Positions 11,011-23,739 of a stretch of 64,000 nt of DNA are shown piece by piece. Position numbers and translations under genes: made by a program. Source of the stretch: Rhabdornis inornatus (taxonomy: Eukaryota > Chordata > Aves > Passeriformes > Rhabdornithidae); contig VWZS01002872.1 of assembly GCA_013397075.1 (NCBI GenBank), positions 455,654-519,653 of the forward strand, read 5' to 3'. Every line of letters begins with the position of its first letter. Positions within the stretch are counted from its first letter, which is position 1. The notes below the pieces were generated by a model. That model made no database searches. It was given only the letters and a program-made list of their open reading frames with translations, and was not told the DNA's origin.

Positions 11011-14000
11011 AAGAAGTCCACAATTAAGGCCCATGCTATCTCAGACAGCAATGCCTTGTCAATGTTTCCATCCCTCCACGATCCAGATCTGCTCTGGTGC
11101 CTCAGTCTCTTCTGCTTATCTGGTTGTACCCTGTAGCCTGACCCCGTGATGGTGCCTGTGGTTTAGAATGCTGGGCAGGGAGCATGGAAATGCTGGGCTG
11201 GCCATAGTGCCATGCATGTGGACAGGCTGGTGCAGGGATGGGGCACAGTGTACAGCCTCCTCTCCCAGGAGTTTCCTTCACCCTCCCTGGCACAGGCATA
11301 AAGGGCTGGATCCTCGATGGAAAGCAAAGGAATAAAATTCTGATAAAAACTTTGACTTTGGGATTTGTTTTTTGTTTTTGATAGATCATCAGGAAAAAAA
11401 AAATAAAATTAATAAGACACTCTGTTGATGAATTAGGCCCAAAGCTTGGTGCAGCTGAGGAAGAAACTGTTTCTTTATATAAAACATGAGAGGGGCCATG
11501 AACTTGCCAAATCTGAATTTGTGTGGATTATTTTGGGGACATGAAATATTGTCACCTTAAAGAGAAGGTGGTTAGAGAGGTATGACTTGAGCGTATTTAT
11601 GAAACATCCAGTACTGAAGAAAGTGAGAAAAGACACAAGTGACAGGATGGCCTCATGTGCTCACAGGCTTGTGCTCCAGTGCTGCCCTGACAACTCTGCC
11701 TGAAAACTGTCAGCCTGACCACAGGGAGGACACAGCAGCTGCATGAAGGTGTTTGAAGCAGGAAGGGTGTAGGTGGTGTAAGCACAGGAGCAGCACTGGC
11801 AAATTGCAGTGGATCTGGGACTGGTCCCCACTCCACAGACCCGGCTTGTACATGCCAGGTAGGTGGCCAAGCCTTAGGGACTGAGCTGAACACAGCTCAG
11901 CACATCGGCTGGCACCTCCCCACCCCATCCCCTGCCCAGAGGCAGCACAGGCATCCTGGGCTTTGGGGAAGCTTTAGCTGGAGGGAAGCAGAAACGCAGC
12001 AGCTGGAGCAGCCAGTGACCCATAACAGAGAGCAATGGCAGAGGATGCACAGCCATTCCTGGGTTCCCTGCTCTTCTCTTTGGAGTAAGGCTCACCCACA
12101 TTATTTTGAGGTGGGAGAGGTAAGTCTGCAGCACCCAAGGGACAAGAGAGCAGTGCCAAAGCCATAGCAAAGAAAGCAGCTGCTGGATGGGAGAAGGGCC
12201 ATGCAGATACACCCATGGCTCAGGGACATTTCAGCCTCTGGATGTTCCTGAGACAGGTGAGGATTACATGGGTCTTGGTTGCATTAACAGACCAGATGGA
12301 GGTCAAGAAAAGTGGCTAACACTTTTTATGCTGTTGCTTTTTCCCTTTCACTCTTTGGTCGCTCACTTTTTATTTTTCCCTTTTCAAAGGAGTAAATTTA
12401 AATTCACTTCTTAAAAACCTAACTTTTCTGTCCGCTCACCTCCTCTACAAATATTTCTACGACTCTGCTCACCCCTCTTCTGCCTCATCTCCATTCTGCC
12501 TTTCCCCATTATATGCTTCCCCCTCGTCCCTCCTCCCACGTCTCCGTCTCTCCTCCCTCACCCGCCCCTGCCCCCTTCCCAGGCCCGGAGGTACAAATGA
12601 TTAGATTTTCAGCCCAATTAAGGCAGGCTGTCTCCTGGCTGGGACAGAAAAGGTTGGCTCTGGAAGGTGGGAAACAAGCTTTGACAGGTCCTGGCGTCCC
12701 CAGCGCCCTCCGATGGCTCTGCCCGCTGAGCCCCTTTGTGCTGCTCCAGAAGCGGGACCAGAGCTCGGCTGGGGGCTGGGGTCTCCTGTGCCCCTCCTCT
12801 TCCCCAGCCCAGCAAAAAGAATAGCTAATTAAGAGGTCTAAACGCAGGCAAAGCTAATTCCCTATTCAGAGCTCTGAGGGACAGCGGAGAGGGAGGGGAA
12901 GGCAGCAGGCGGTGAGCTGGGGAGCGTGGCAGCATCTTCTGCAAGAGCGAGGAGCCGGGGCGGAGTTAACCCTCTCCTCCCTGCCCTCTGGGGCGATAAG
13001 CCGGGCCAGACCCATCGTCCCATGTCCCCCTGGTCCCCTGCAGCAGGGATGCCCAGCCACGAATGCTGCGCTGCTGCCTCGACCCAGGGCTGGCTCCATC
13101 CCAGGCAGGCTCTGTGAGGTGTGCCACAGCTTTTCCACCCCTGTTTCCCTTCCCTACCACACGCGGGCAGTATCAAAGGGTTCACTGGTGCCCAGCAGCA
13201 CCATGTCCCCCCTGTGCTTCCCTGCACAGGGCTCTGTCCCTGTCCCAGTGCTGTGCCTGTGAGCCCCTTGCTACCTGTTATGGTCCAAGCCTTGAGCCAT
13301 AAGCTACCTCCCAAGGCAGCTGGGGACAGGCCTGAAGAGCTCAGCCACCTGCTTGTGACTGGATTCTGGAATGCAGGGTTCAGCCCCGTGGAATAGTGCA
13401 ATAACCCAGAGAGGCTGCTCCTCACCCTGCCCAGCACAGGCAGCTCTGAGCAGGACACGCTGCCTTTCCCTGCTTCTCACAGCCTGGCCTGAGCCTGCTA
13501 TGAGACCTCTTATCTGGAGGTGAAGGGTTGAAGATTCCCTGGAAAAGGAGCCAGGAATTTTGGCCAGCCCAAAGGGATGCTGCTGGGATTTAATTTGCTT
13601 TGGACAAAAGGAACCATGTCCACCCAGTTGACATCAAGGTGCCCGAGGTGAAATGCAGCACTCCTGAGCACCTGTGCAGGGAATTCCATGAGTGTTCCTG
13701 CAGGCAGGATACATGCACAAACCATCCTGTCTCTCCAAAGCCAACTTCCCACCCAGCCCCAAGGCTGAATTGCTGAGCCATGACCCAGGCACAGCACTAG
13801 GCAAAGTTGGGCACTGCTCCTGGCATGGAGCAGAGGCATGGGATATGGAGGGGATCAGGATTTCTCATAATGCTTAAAACACTCTTCCAGAAGTCTGTCC
13901 CTTTGGGGTTCTTGTGGGAGCTGAGCTTCCTGGAAAGACCTGAACTCAGGTCCTTTCCAGGGTGAGAGAGGAAATAGCAGGTAGTGATGTCTGCCTGCAG

Positions 14001-15063
14001 TGTCAGCCTCCTTCCCTCCCTCCAGTTCCTGGAGGGTTCACATTTGAGTGAGGACATCCCCATTTCAGGTATCCCTGTCCTCAGCTACCTGACCTCCAGT
14101 GCAGAGGCTGGACGTTCACCCACGATGGACCAGCAAAACTTTGCTCTATCCAGGACAGAGCAATTCATGCCAAGAAGCTGCTTAGGTCTTCCCGAACTCC
14201 ACCCACTTTTTCCATCTCTGCCATGCACGGCACACTCAGAAGTGCCTGGTTCTCCCTGGGCAACCCATGGCCACGAGCCTGTTGTGGCACTGTGCAGTGG
14301 GGATGCTGCTCCTGCCACAGGACCGAGTGCTGCCCATGGAGCTGCTTCTTCCCAGTGACTGCCTGGAGCCAGGGACTGGGGACAGGCTCCTCCATGTCCC
14401 CACTGCTGCAGGACACTGATGCCACCTGCACTGGATTGAGTCCTGTGGGTGGTGGCAGCTGATGAATGGGCAGCCCCAGTCCATCCCAAAGGTTTTCTGT
14501 GGAGGGATAGGGGTATCCAACAAAAATGAGCCTCCCAGCATGAATCACTGCCCTGCTGGGAGTGATGAATGGTGCCACACAGCAATCCAAAAGCTTTTTC
14601 CTGCCAGAGAACTGGGAATATTCAGGCCAAACTGTGGTTAGGAGGAGACTGGAATCTCCAGAGCTTCTCAGCCCTGCTTGGAAGCAGCCATGTTCCATCT
14701 CCCTGGCCCTGGGTCTCCAGAGGAGCTGGAAGCAGCCACAGGCTGGTGCAAAAGGCACAAAGATTTGTTCCTAGTGCTCTTCACCATCCTAAAATATGGT
14801 GGGAATAGGACTCTGCTCTGAGCAGCAGGCAGGGCTCCAGCAACTGTTTCCATCACAAGCGTCCTCCTGCTTCCCAGCACCTTGAAGCTGCTGCAGGCTT
14901 TGATTCTGCCCAGCTTTACTCTCCTCTAGGAAGGGTTTTCCCCATGAGTTTCCAGTATATTTTTGTGGTATTTTATTAAAAAAAAGCTCAACATGGTCTT
15001 GCCCTGACTTCAAGTGAAGCATGGATTGCACTTGCACTTCTCCTTTCTGAAAGAAGTCCTTGC
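11011..15063. other. Non-genic DNA with two AT-rich, homeobox-like blocks
   Basis: The blocks at 12580-12900 are described separately. 11380-11600 is AT-rich and unique-looking. No gene is supported. Confidence 0.5.
12580..12900. promoter_or_regulatory. Candidate conserved non-coding element
   Basis: In a C/G-rich context two short AT-rich cores stand out. One is 'acaaatgattagattttcag' with 'cccaattaagg' at about 12593-12623; the other is 'aatagctaattaagaggtct' with 'aaagctaattccc' at about 12820-12862. TAAT/ATTA homeodomain cores recur. Conservation cannot be tested here. Confidence 0.25.
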
Positions 15064-15150
15064 TCCTGGAAGTGTCCAAGGCCAGGTTGGACAGGGCTCG
15101 GAGCAACCTGGGACAGTGGAAAGTGTCTCTGCCCATGGCAGGGGGCTGCA
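15064..15150 (+). mobile_element. Short CR1 fragment
   Basis: 'ggaagtgtccaaggccaggt', 'tggacagggctcggagcaac' and 'ctgggacagtggaaagtgtc' match the internal part of the songbird CR1 3' region; the terminal tail is absent. Confidence 0.88.
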
Positions 15151-15829
15151 AAGACATGGAGACTCACTCCATGACCTGGGGAGTGTGGAGCCATCAGGTC
15201 TCACATCACCATCCATCTCAGTTTCCTGTCCATGGCTTGGGTTCACTGGCACCACCCAAGACAATGCCCACACTGGGCCATATGCCCCACACACTCACCG
15301 ATGGTAAATCTCCTTCAGCCAAAGGGCTGAGACAGAGAGAGGGTTGTGGGGGAAAACATAGGTCTCCTCCTCTCTATTTTTCTTTAAAACTGAATGATTT
15401 TCTTTAGAAGAAGCTGGAGGGAAAGCATCAAGAAAAATCTGGAGAATTTCCAGGAGGTTTTACAATGTCATGTCTTTCAGGGGGATTCCATGGAAAATAA
15501 CATCAGCCAAGCGCCTCCAGACTGTGGAGAGTTGGGGGAGATGGTTTTGGGTGATGTTACATCTTGAAATCTTTGGGTGACTTGACCTAAAGCAGGGAAA
15601 GGAATTTAGAGAAGAAGCAGAAATGCCAACCAATATCTCCAGCCCAACTTTCCCCAGTCCAACCAGGGTGCCCAAGTGGCCAAGGCGAGCTGGGTGCTTC
15701 CATCCTGGCCCAAGTGTGCATCTGCCAGAGGGGATGGTGCAAGCTGGGGCAGTGGGAGGGGATGCTCAGGGCCCCTCAGGAGAACCAGCCCTCTTCCTGC
15801 TCAGGGTCTGTGGTGTGGCCATTTCCTTG

Positions 15830-16175
15830 GTCTGGGCCCCAATTAAAAGAGCCAAATGGAAATTGCTGGAGAGAAAGAGTGAAAGAAACAACATTTCCTG
15901 CCTGAGGAGATTAACTCTCCAAATTACATGTGAACAGAGGGGGAGGCGAGAGGGGAAAAGGAAACCCAGTTTCCACCCCAATAAAAGCCAGTTCATTTAA
16001 TAAAGGAGGAGCAAGGAGGGGGAAGGTGGCTGAAAGAAAATGAGGCTGGGGGGTGTGGAATTAGCCTTGTCAAACAAGGGGCTTTGCTGTCCCAGAACTA
16101 CTTCTTTATTGTTCCAATTTTTCATGCTTACTTAGCTCTCAATGCTGCACAAGACAATAGCTCATTATTGGGGGG
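15830..16175. promoter_or_regulatory. Candidate conserved enhancer with SOX-like sites
   Basis: A unique, AT-richer block. It has ccaattaaaagagccaaatg and attacatgtgaacag. An inverted pair ccttgt-caa-acaagg lies at 16065-16079, ctttattgtt at 16104-16113 and gacaatag at 16153-16160. Clustered SOX-like cores fit a developmental enhancer; this is inference only. Confidence 0.3.
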
Positions 16176-19129
16176 GGCGAGGGGGACAGGACGGGACAGA
16201 CACGGCTGTGGCAGTACTGAGAAATGGAAGGAAAATGCAATTTTTAAAAAAGGAGTCCTTTCCCTGGGCCTTCAGCCTCTTCCCCCTGTGTGGAGCTGCA
16301 GACATTGTGGCTGGGAGGAGTGAGGCATTGCCAAGATAGGAAAAAGGGTTTTCTACAACCTTTGGCACCAGCACTGGGACAGAAGCAGCTGACCCTGAAA
16401 TGCCATCTTATGGCTTGGCGAGGGGGAAGAGGGGGAAGAGGGGGCTCCCCCACACAGGGGGCTCCCCCATCTCCTTGATACTCCTGAAGCCTGTCCCAGT
16501 GGCTGCTGAGGGAACAGGAGCTGAAACAGGGCTGGGGCAGGCAGGGCCGTGGGGACAAAGCCCCCTCTGCCCCGTGGCCAGGCTGTTGAGCCCTTGCAGA
16601 TCAGCCAGCCAAGGCACATCTGTGGCATCACTGTCTACTAAACAACATCTGCTCTGACTCTGGAAAGCGACTTCCAGCCTCCTCCCCGGGCTCCTTGTTT
16701 GTTTTCTCCCCAGGATTTTCCTGATCAGATTGGCTTGGCTTACAAAGCCAAACTCACACCAGAAAGGCTATCAGGATGTTTGTGGGTAGGGAGGTTATGC
16801 TCCATATTAGTGATGCTGCCTTATAAAGCCCTGTTTGCACAGGCTCATAACTCTCTGAAAAATGCTCCCTTTTAGGATCAGGCGCGGGGACAGCTCTAAG
16901 AGGCAGAACTGTGCAGCTGATGCTTCCCACTGAGTCACCTCCTACCCCCCCCATGAGAACAGCACTGGGGAGAGGGAAAGCTGGAGGGCCTGCAGGGGAC
17001 TGGGGGACATAGGAGCACAGATCAGGGAGAAGAGCAGTTGTGGCCAGGCTGGATGGTTTTCTGTGGTCTTTGGTAGAAACCCAGCAAAGAAGAGTGCAGA
17101 CTCACCTTCCAGGTAAGAGCCATTCAGAGATGTCAGCCTCTAGAGGTGACAGTCACAGCGGATCAGTTAGGGACACTCCTGGCCCACAACGAGCATTGAT
17201 AGCTCCAGTCAGAACTTGCTTGGCTCTGGCAATGGATGGAGGGATTACATTTTGTTTTCAAATGTTTTTTGATATTTACTTGCTATCCACAGCTTAATCT
17301 ATCATGGGATGCCCAAGTGCTCCTATGCTGAAACTGTTCCTGAGCACTGAGACCCAGCTGTGCTGTTGTCCCCAGTAAAATTTGTGGAAGGCTTCCACAG
17401 ATGAAGATGTTGGACTTGGAGATGACTTGTACCCACATTCACATGCTACAAGGTTGAGCTACCATTTCTAAGTAGAAGATGGTCAACCCTTCCAAAATAG
17501 AAGCCTCTGCAAATGGATATTCCCCAAGAGTGGAGTCAAAATATTCCCTCATTCTCCTCAGTCTGGTCAAGTTTTCCAGTTACTGGATGCAGCTCCCATT
17601 TGGGAAGCTGGAAATCCAGTGGGGTCTGTTCTGGAGGCAGGAGAGGTGAGGGTTCCTCAGGATACCCTTAAGCTTCAGGGCATTTTCCCTTCCCCAGGCA
17701 CAGTCTGGTCAGGGGCACACTACCACCAGAGAGAGAGAAGTCACAGAGCAGGCACATTGCTTTTGGTGCCTGGGGAACCTTTGCAGCCCAAGAAGTTCCT
17801 GATGGACTGGACCCAAATCCACTCTGGGTATGGCAGAGGGTGCACCCAAGCTGTGGACACCCCTGTGTCCCTTTGCTCTGTGACAAGGGCTGGTGCTGGC
17901 TGCCTGGTCCAGAGCGAGCCCTGCTCTCACAGCACTGTGATATGAATGCTGGAAACTTCTCAACTATTCAGAAACAGCTCCTTTTCTCCAAAAATTTGAG
18001 GCATGCCTCACTTAGAGAGCTACATTCCATCTCTCCACCATGGCAGTGGCAACATGTGGCAGCTTAGGCTGCAAGCCTGGGGAAAGCCTACCTGAGGGGG
18101 AGGCTGCAGCCCATGGATTACAGCTCTGCTGTCGCTGCCGTTCTGGAAGTGTCCCAGGTCCTTTTATGCTTGGGAATACTACCCCAGCACCCTCCCAAAC
18201 CTCTGCAGCTGCAAAACCTTTTTTTGGAGAAGGAGGATAAACTGGACAATGAATGCCACGGTGCCATGTGCTGGAGTACCCTGGTGGCATTTTGCATTCA
18301 TCCCTGGGCCTGCTTGGCTTCTGGCAGCAGCTCTGGGCAGGATGAGAGTCCATGGGATAGATGAAAAACAGATCCAAAATGCTGGAGCTGAAGTTTTACC
18401 TGGCAGAGATTGGTTTGGCCTCCCTCACCTGCCTGCAGCAAGGCACAGCAGCAATGGGGGCAGGCTGGGCCTCTCTCAGCCCTTGCACCCAGTGCAGGAC
18501 AAGGGCTTTTGTGGGCAGCAGTGTCACTGTGTTCCCGCTGCCTGTCCTGCCTGAGGCCTTCACAGCCTGTGAGGATGTCCCAGTTCCTGGAGGACACCAC
18601 TGGGCTGATGCTCTGCTGCTCCCAACAGCAGGTGCTCAGTGGGACCAAAGCTCAACCCCTCGTCAGATGCTTTTCAAGGCAGGATGGACAGACAGACAGC
18701 AGGAACCTAAAGCCAGACTGACACCTTGCATCACTGCTCAAGACCTTGCAGGATGGTAATCCCAGGCTCTCCATGAAAAACTGCTTCTCTGAGAATTTTC
18801 TCATCCCTGCTCAAGTGTGAGCTCCAGAGATGCACATCCACCTGGGGCACAGTTTGGGTTTGTGCCCACCTTCATTGGGGACTGACACCTTCTTTTATTC
18901 CCCCCTCTCTTCTCTGCACTCTCCTCCCTCATCTTTGCCTTCACACAGTAAGGAACAAATTCCAGGGATTTTGCCTGGGGGCCCACGGAGCGGGGATGCG
19001 AGCTGGTCTCCATCTGACTGCGACCGAGTCTCTCCCCCTCACTGGAAATTGAAAGCAGAAGCTGTGGAGCGGTGACAAAAATCTGCATTACGTTATGGCA
19101 ACAGGATTTCTTCTTTTTTTTTTTTTTTA

Positions 19130-19340
19130 GATTTTATAATACATCGTTTTGAAACTCTGCCAGTGATCATCATCAAAGCGAGAGGAGCGCCTTGGAAAGA
19201 ACAATGGTGGCGGAGGGTGGGGAGCAGGGTGCCTGGGTATTGATGTGTATTCCTTTTTAAAGCCGGTTCTAGAGACAGCATGGAAGATTTCTTTTTGTAT
19301 TTTCCTGAAGTGCAGATACAATTCAGTCTGGTAAAGGCAG
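19130..19340. promoter_or_regulatory. Candidate conserved non-coding element
   Basis: This AT-rich, unique block follows a T-run at 19113-19128. It contains 'gatcatcatcaaagcgagag' and then a strong SOX-like gaacaatgg, plus 'tattgatgtgtattcctttt'. No coding signal. Confidence 0.25.
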
Positions 19341-19473
19341 GCAGCAATGCCAGAGCTCTAGATTAAGGTACTGGATTGCATTCGAGCTGCAGAGCAGTCA
19401 ATCCCCCCACACTGCCTCTGGCCCCAGGAGGGGAGGGAATGAGCAGGGAGGACAGGAAACACAGAAAGGGCCA

Positions 19474-19641
19474 NNNNNNNNNNNNNNNNNNNNNNNNNNN
19501 NNNNNNNNNNNNNNNNNNNNNNNNNNNNNNNNNNNNNNNNNNNNNNNNNNNNNNNNNNNNNNNNNNNNNNNNNNNNNNNNNNNNNNNNNNNNNNNNNNNN
19601 NNNNNNNNNNNNNNNNNNNNNNNNNNNNNNNNNNNNNNNNN
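19474..19641. other. Assembly gap (168 N) flanked by a short direct repeat
   Basis: Both edges carry the same 15-mer ggaaacacagaaagg. The left copy continues gcca and the right tcca. A purine (GGAGA)n repeat follows at 19667-19705. The gap therefore lies in, or next to, a tandem or simple repeat. Frames drawn through the N run are meaningless. Confidence 0.95.
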
Positions 19642-19666
19642 GGAAACACAGAAAGGTCCAAAACAG

Positions 19667-19710
19667 AAGGAGAGGAGTGGAGAGGAGAGGAGAGGAGAGG
19701 AGAAGGAGCA
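19667..19710. repeat. (GGAGA)n simple repeat
   Basis: About eight GGAGA/GGAGT units follow the gap; a purine-only tract. Confidence 0.85.
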
Positions 19711-21044
19711 CACTACTGCTGATGTAGAAGGGCCAGGGCTCTGGATCCTGCTGGGAATCACAACCCAGAGACATCATCACCTCATAGGACAGCAGCTTGT
19801 GTTCTGCCAGCACAGTCTCTTGGGCTCTGCCAGTGCCTCTGGCCACCCATCTGCCCCTCCATCAAAGCCCAGCCAAGCTGGGGGAAGACTCCCACAGCCC
19901 CCAGTGCTTTGACATCAGCTCCTTGACCTGTGTGCCACCCCCTCTGCTCAAGCAGTCATTCCACTGCCCTCATTTCCCTCGCTACAAGGCGTCCTTCTTC
20001 AAGCCAAGCAAAACAAGGGACTTCTCCCAGTACTTACCTGCTAAATTCCTGCTGCACAGAATGAGGGGAATGACACAGCACAGCACGTCCCAGTGACAGC
20101 AAGTGCTGAAAAACCCCAGTGGCTCAGAGAGACGATGTGTCAGAGGTGCTCAGATGCTCCCTAGAGTCTCACTTATGTTCTTCTGGCTTGAAAATAAAGA
20201 GAGGCAAATCCCCAGAAATCAGCCATTCACAGTAATTTTCTCACAGAAGCCATATCAGAAGCCTGTCACTCGGTACAAACTCATGAGGATAAAGCTCATT
20301 ATTTTGGCATCTTTGCAACATCAGATCACCAGCCATGGCAGTTTCCCAGGTGTGGGACCTCGTGGGAGACTGCTAGCCAGGTGGGAAGAGCCCACAGTGT
20401 CATGGGACCATTTTGCATCACCTGCTGCTGCTCTGCAGTTCAGTGACCTACAAAGCCCTGGCCTGGCTCATGCTGACCCAGACATACTCATCCAGGATGC
20501 CAGGCCTGGCTCATGCTTGACCTATTCCAGACTGGATCTTCAGAAGCTGTTCCTTGCTGCTGCCAGGGTAAATCAGGTTGGAAGTTATTCTCTGTGCCTT
20601 TACCAGCAGGGTCCAGCCCTAAGGCATCTCACACAGCTCTCATGTTCCTATCACTGAAGCAGGGGTTCCCACATCTTCACAGCCTTGTTTCCTTTCAGGA
20701 AGGACAGAAAAAAATGCTTCCTTCCTCCAAGCAACTCATAGAAAGTCCCTGTCCCCAGTGAGCCCAGTGCCAAGCTTGGTGCTCCAGCTCACTGGGGTGC
20801 TGTGCTGTGTCCCACAGTCTCATACCTGGGAGCAGACCTCATCCCATGCATGCCAGGATGGAGCAGAGCTGGGGGAGGCAGACAAAGGGCTGCAGCAGGT
20901 CCTAGGTCATGGTTCAAAGCTTCTGAGACTCTCAAGCCAGGCCTTCAGAAGATAACAAATCACCTGGGCTCGCTGCTGGTCTGTGCCCAGAGAATGCGAG
21001 TGAAGCCACCAGTGTGAAACAGTGTTCACACAGCCCACTCCTTC
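19711..21044. other. Non-genic unique sequence
   Basis: I see no repeat or gene. The 184-residue open frame at 20103-20657 has no family resemblance, no repeat pattern and no conserved start context. Confidence 0.5.
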
Positions 21045-21445
21045 CAGGATGGGCACTGCCAAGGCCACCACCAACCCATATCCCCAGGTGCCACATCCAC
21101 ACAGCTTTTAAATCCCTTCAGGGGTGGGGACTCCACCACTATCCTGGGTAGCTGTGCCAGTGCCTGACCACCCTTTTCATGAAGAATTTTCCCTGATACC
21201 TAATCTAAACCTTCCCTGGCACAGCTTGAGGCCATTTCCCCTTGTCCTGTCCCTGTTCCCTGGGAGCAGAGCCTGACTTTCCCATGGTTGTCCCCTCCTG
21301 TCAGGGAGTTGTGCAGAGCCAGAAGGTTCCCCCTGAGTCTCCTTTTCTCCAGGCTGAGCCCCTTTCCCAGCTCCCTCAGCTGCTCCTTATCAAACTCGTG
21401 CTCCAGCTCCTTCCCCAGCTCTGTTCCCTTCCCTGGACAATGCAC
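21045..21445 (-). mobile_element. CR1 LINE 3'-end fragment (about 400 bp)
   Basis: The reverse strand reads CR1: 'cactgccaaggccaccacca', 'ggtggggactccaccactat', 'gaggccatttccccttgtcc' and 'ctccttttctccaggctgag'. The terminal octamer tail is missing or degraded. Confidence 0.93.
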
Positions 21446-23739
21446 ATTAAGTCCAGATCACCTCCTCTGTGCAGCAGCCTCTCCAGTGCCACGTTCAGGC
21501 GCCCTCTCTCTTTTCCTTGCCCGATCACCTAACAGCAATTGCTCAATTCCCTCACACCAGGGAGAATTACACTGCCCATCAGAAACTGTAAATCTTTAAG
21601 CTCCAGCCCATCTCCTTAGAAGTGCCCGATGGCAGCAGCTTGGTGCTTCCCAGCTGAGGACACAGCTTGCCAGTTAACGATGGGCTGATAATTAAGTCCA
21701 GTCCTCTCCAAGATCAGCTTCCCCTACCAGTTAATCTCAACAGCAAATAACGCTGATTGACTTTGCCTTGGTCTGTAAATGCAGGACTGCTCTGTTCCAA
21801 GAGCTCCCTGCTGTCCTCTAACGAGGGGTCCCACTGCACCCTGGGGTCTGCCTGGGTGGGGAGTAGATGCAAAATGCCTCAGTGAGGTGCAAGCTCAGCT
21901 GGGCTTGGGCCACCCCCTCACAAGGTGGGGGGTGCAGCCCCAGCTCACCATGTGGGTGCAAAGTGTGAGTGTTTTGGGATGGTCCAGGAAGGCAGATCTA
22001 GGGTGGAAGACCAGAGAGCCCCCAGCCTGTGTCCTGCTCTCCATGGGGCAGCCTGGGTTTGTTGAGGCAGCAAGCACTGATGGGAGAGACTGGCCAGAGG
22101 AGCAATTCAGCTCCTGCCACCCTGCCCTGCTCCTTCAGCACTGGCCACCAGCGTGAAGCGGTGTCCTCAGCTGAGCTCTGGTGCCTGCGGGAGATGGCCT
22201 TGGTCATTATCATTAAGCCCATCATTATGTTGAGAGCATTATGTGTTCATGGCCTAGTACCAAGGGGAGTTTTGACCCAAAGACAGCCAAAGCCTGACCC
22301 CATCTTCCTGCCCCCAGTGAAGATGCTGTGGCAAGTCAGGCAGGGTAAATGGGGAAAGGCACCAGCAGTGGTAGCAGGTCTTTAAGGATGGTCCCAGATA
22401 ACCATGGCAAGAACAGGAATCCCTTTGCATTGTTGATTTCAAACCACTGTCCTTTTCACCTTTTCATCCATCTCCTCATGTGCACCCATTTTAACAGCAG
22501 AACCCTGGGCTCTTGCCCAGAGCAGATCCCAGTCCCACTGTCTTGTTCCATGCTTTGGGTGGATGGGGACAGTATCCTGAGACACTGTGTGTGCTCTGTC
22601 CCCATTATGCACAGCACAGCCCCACAGCCAGCAGTGCCTCAGTGGGTACGAGGGGGGCATTTGGCTCTGTTCTGTTAGTGGGGGCCCTTCACCACCCAGC
22701 ACCTTCAGGAGGCAGACAGCACCAGTCACTTGTCCCTGGCTCCAACTTTGGTGACAAATGTTCTCCAGGAGACACCTTCTGCATTTGTATCAGACAGGGT
22801 GAGGACAAGAGTGTCTCCCACTATGGCCAGAGATGTGCTATGCAAAGCCCCAGGGTCAAACACGGTGGGGATCCCTGGTTGCCTTGAAAGGTTCTCCATC
22901 TCCTTGGGGTTGTGGAGCACAGAAGAGGAGTGCTGTGACATTTTAGGAGGGTTCCTGCCACCAGCTGCCTGCTGCTAGCTGCACCTGGTGGGAGCCTGCA
23001 GGGGCACCAGGAAGCCCAGTTCCATCCCCTCCTCACTCTCTTTGCTCAAAATTAGGACTGGTTGGTATCAGTGGGTGCCCTGCTCTCAGGGGGATGGTCC
23101 CTGCCCCAACACCTTCCAGGCACTGCACAGTGTTGATGTCTCTCGATGATGGGCCCATCCTGCCCAGCTGCTCCCTGTGAGCTGTCAGTGGGTAACAGCC
23201 AAGGAAAGGGACAGACATTAAAAAGCACTTTGCCTGTGCCTTGCTGGGCCATGGCCGTCACCAAGGTGCGGAGAGGCATCGTGTCTGTATCCTCTCCTCC
23301 TGCCTGTGGGGTGGAGAGCGCTTGTTGCTATCCAGCCTCAGGATCCAGCTTTCTCTCTCCCAGCCTGGGAAGGTGCCAGTGTACTGGATGTGGGATCCAA
23401 GCAGGATGGCCATCTCCTCCCTTTCACCCTCGGAAAACTCGGAGGCTCTCATGTCTCTGTCCCTGTGTGCCTGGGATGGCTCCCAGCCCCAGCTGCCTCC
23501 CGCCCTCCTTCTCCACGGGCGCTGCCACGGAGGGTGGCCAGCACACCCCCACAGCCCTACACACCCCTTTCCGAGAGGATCGGGCTCTCTTTAATGATAA
23601 GCAACAGATGGGTATAGCTGGCAAGTGCGGGCTTCCAGGGTGGGGGCGTTTAATGATGTCTTTAAACATTGTGAGCGTGTCTGTCTCTCACTCGTGTCCC
23701 TTCTGCTGTGCAATGGGGACGCCTCTCCCCAGGCCGGTG
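21446..23739. other. Non-genic DNA between a CR1 copy and a CpG island
   Basis: Short AT-rich islands occur at 21655-21780 (gataattaagtcc, gttaatctcaacagcaaata) and 22195-22250 (cattatcattaagcccatca), and at 23585-23680 (tttaatgataagcaacag, gtttaatgatgtctttaaac). They could be conserved elements. No gene is recognised. Confidence 0.4.

Larger units (their letters stand above)
15151..19473. other. Non-genic DNA with candidate regulatory blocks
   Basis: Includes the blocks at 15830-16175 and 19130-19340. 16420-16470 is a G-rich/C-rich stretch with short repeats of gggggctccccc. 17220-17310 is AT-rich with FOX-like atgttttttgatatttac. No gene is recognised. Confidence 0.5.

Noticed and set aside
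19358..19912. Open frames running through the 168-N gap
   Set aside because: They are open only because N codons were not counted as stops.
20103..20657. 184-codon open frame on the + strand
   Set aside because: The composition and lack of any recognisable motif fit a chance frame in GC-rich, stop-poor DNA.
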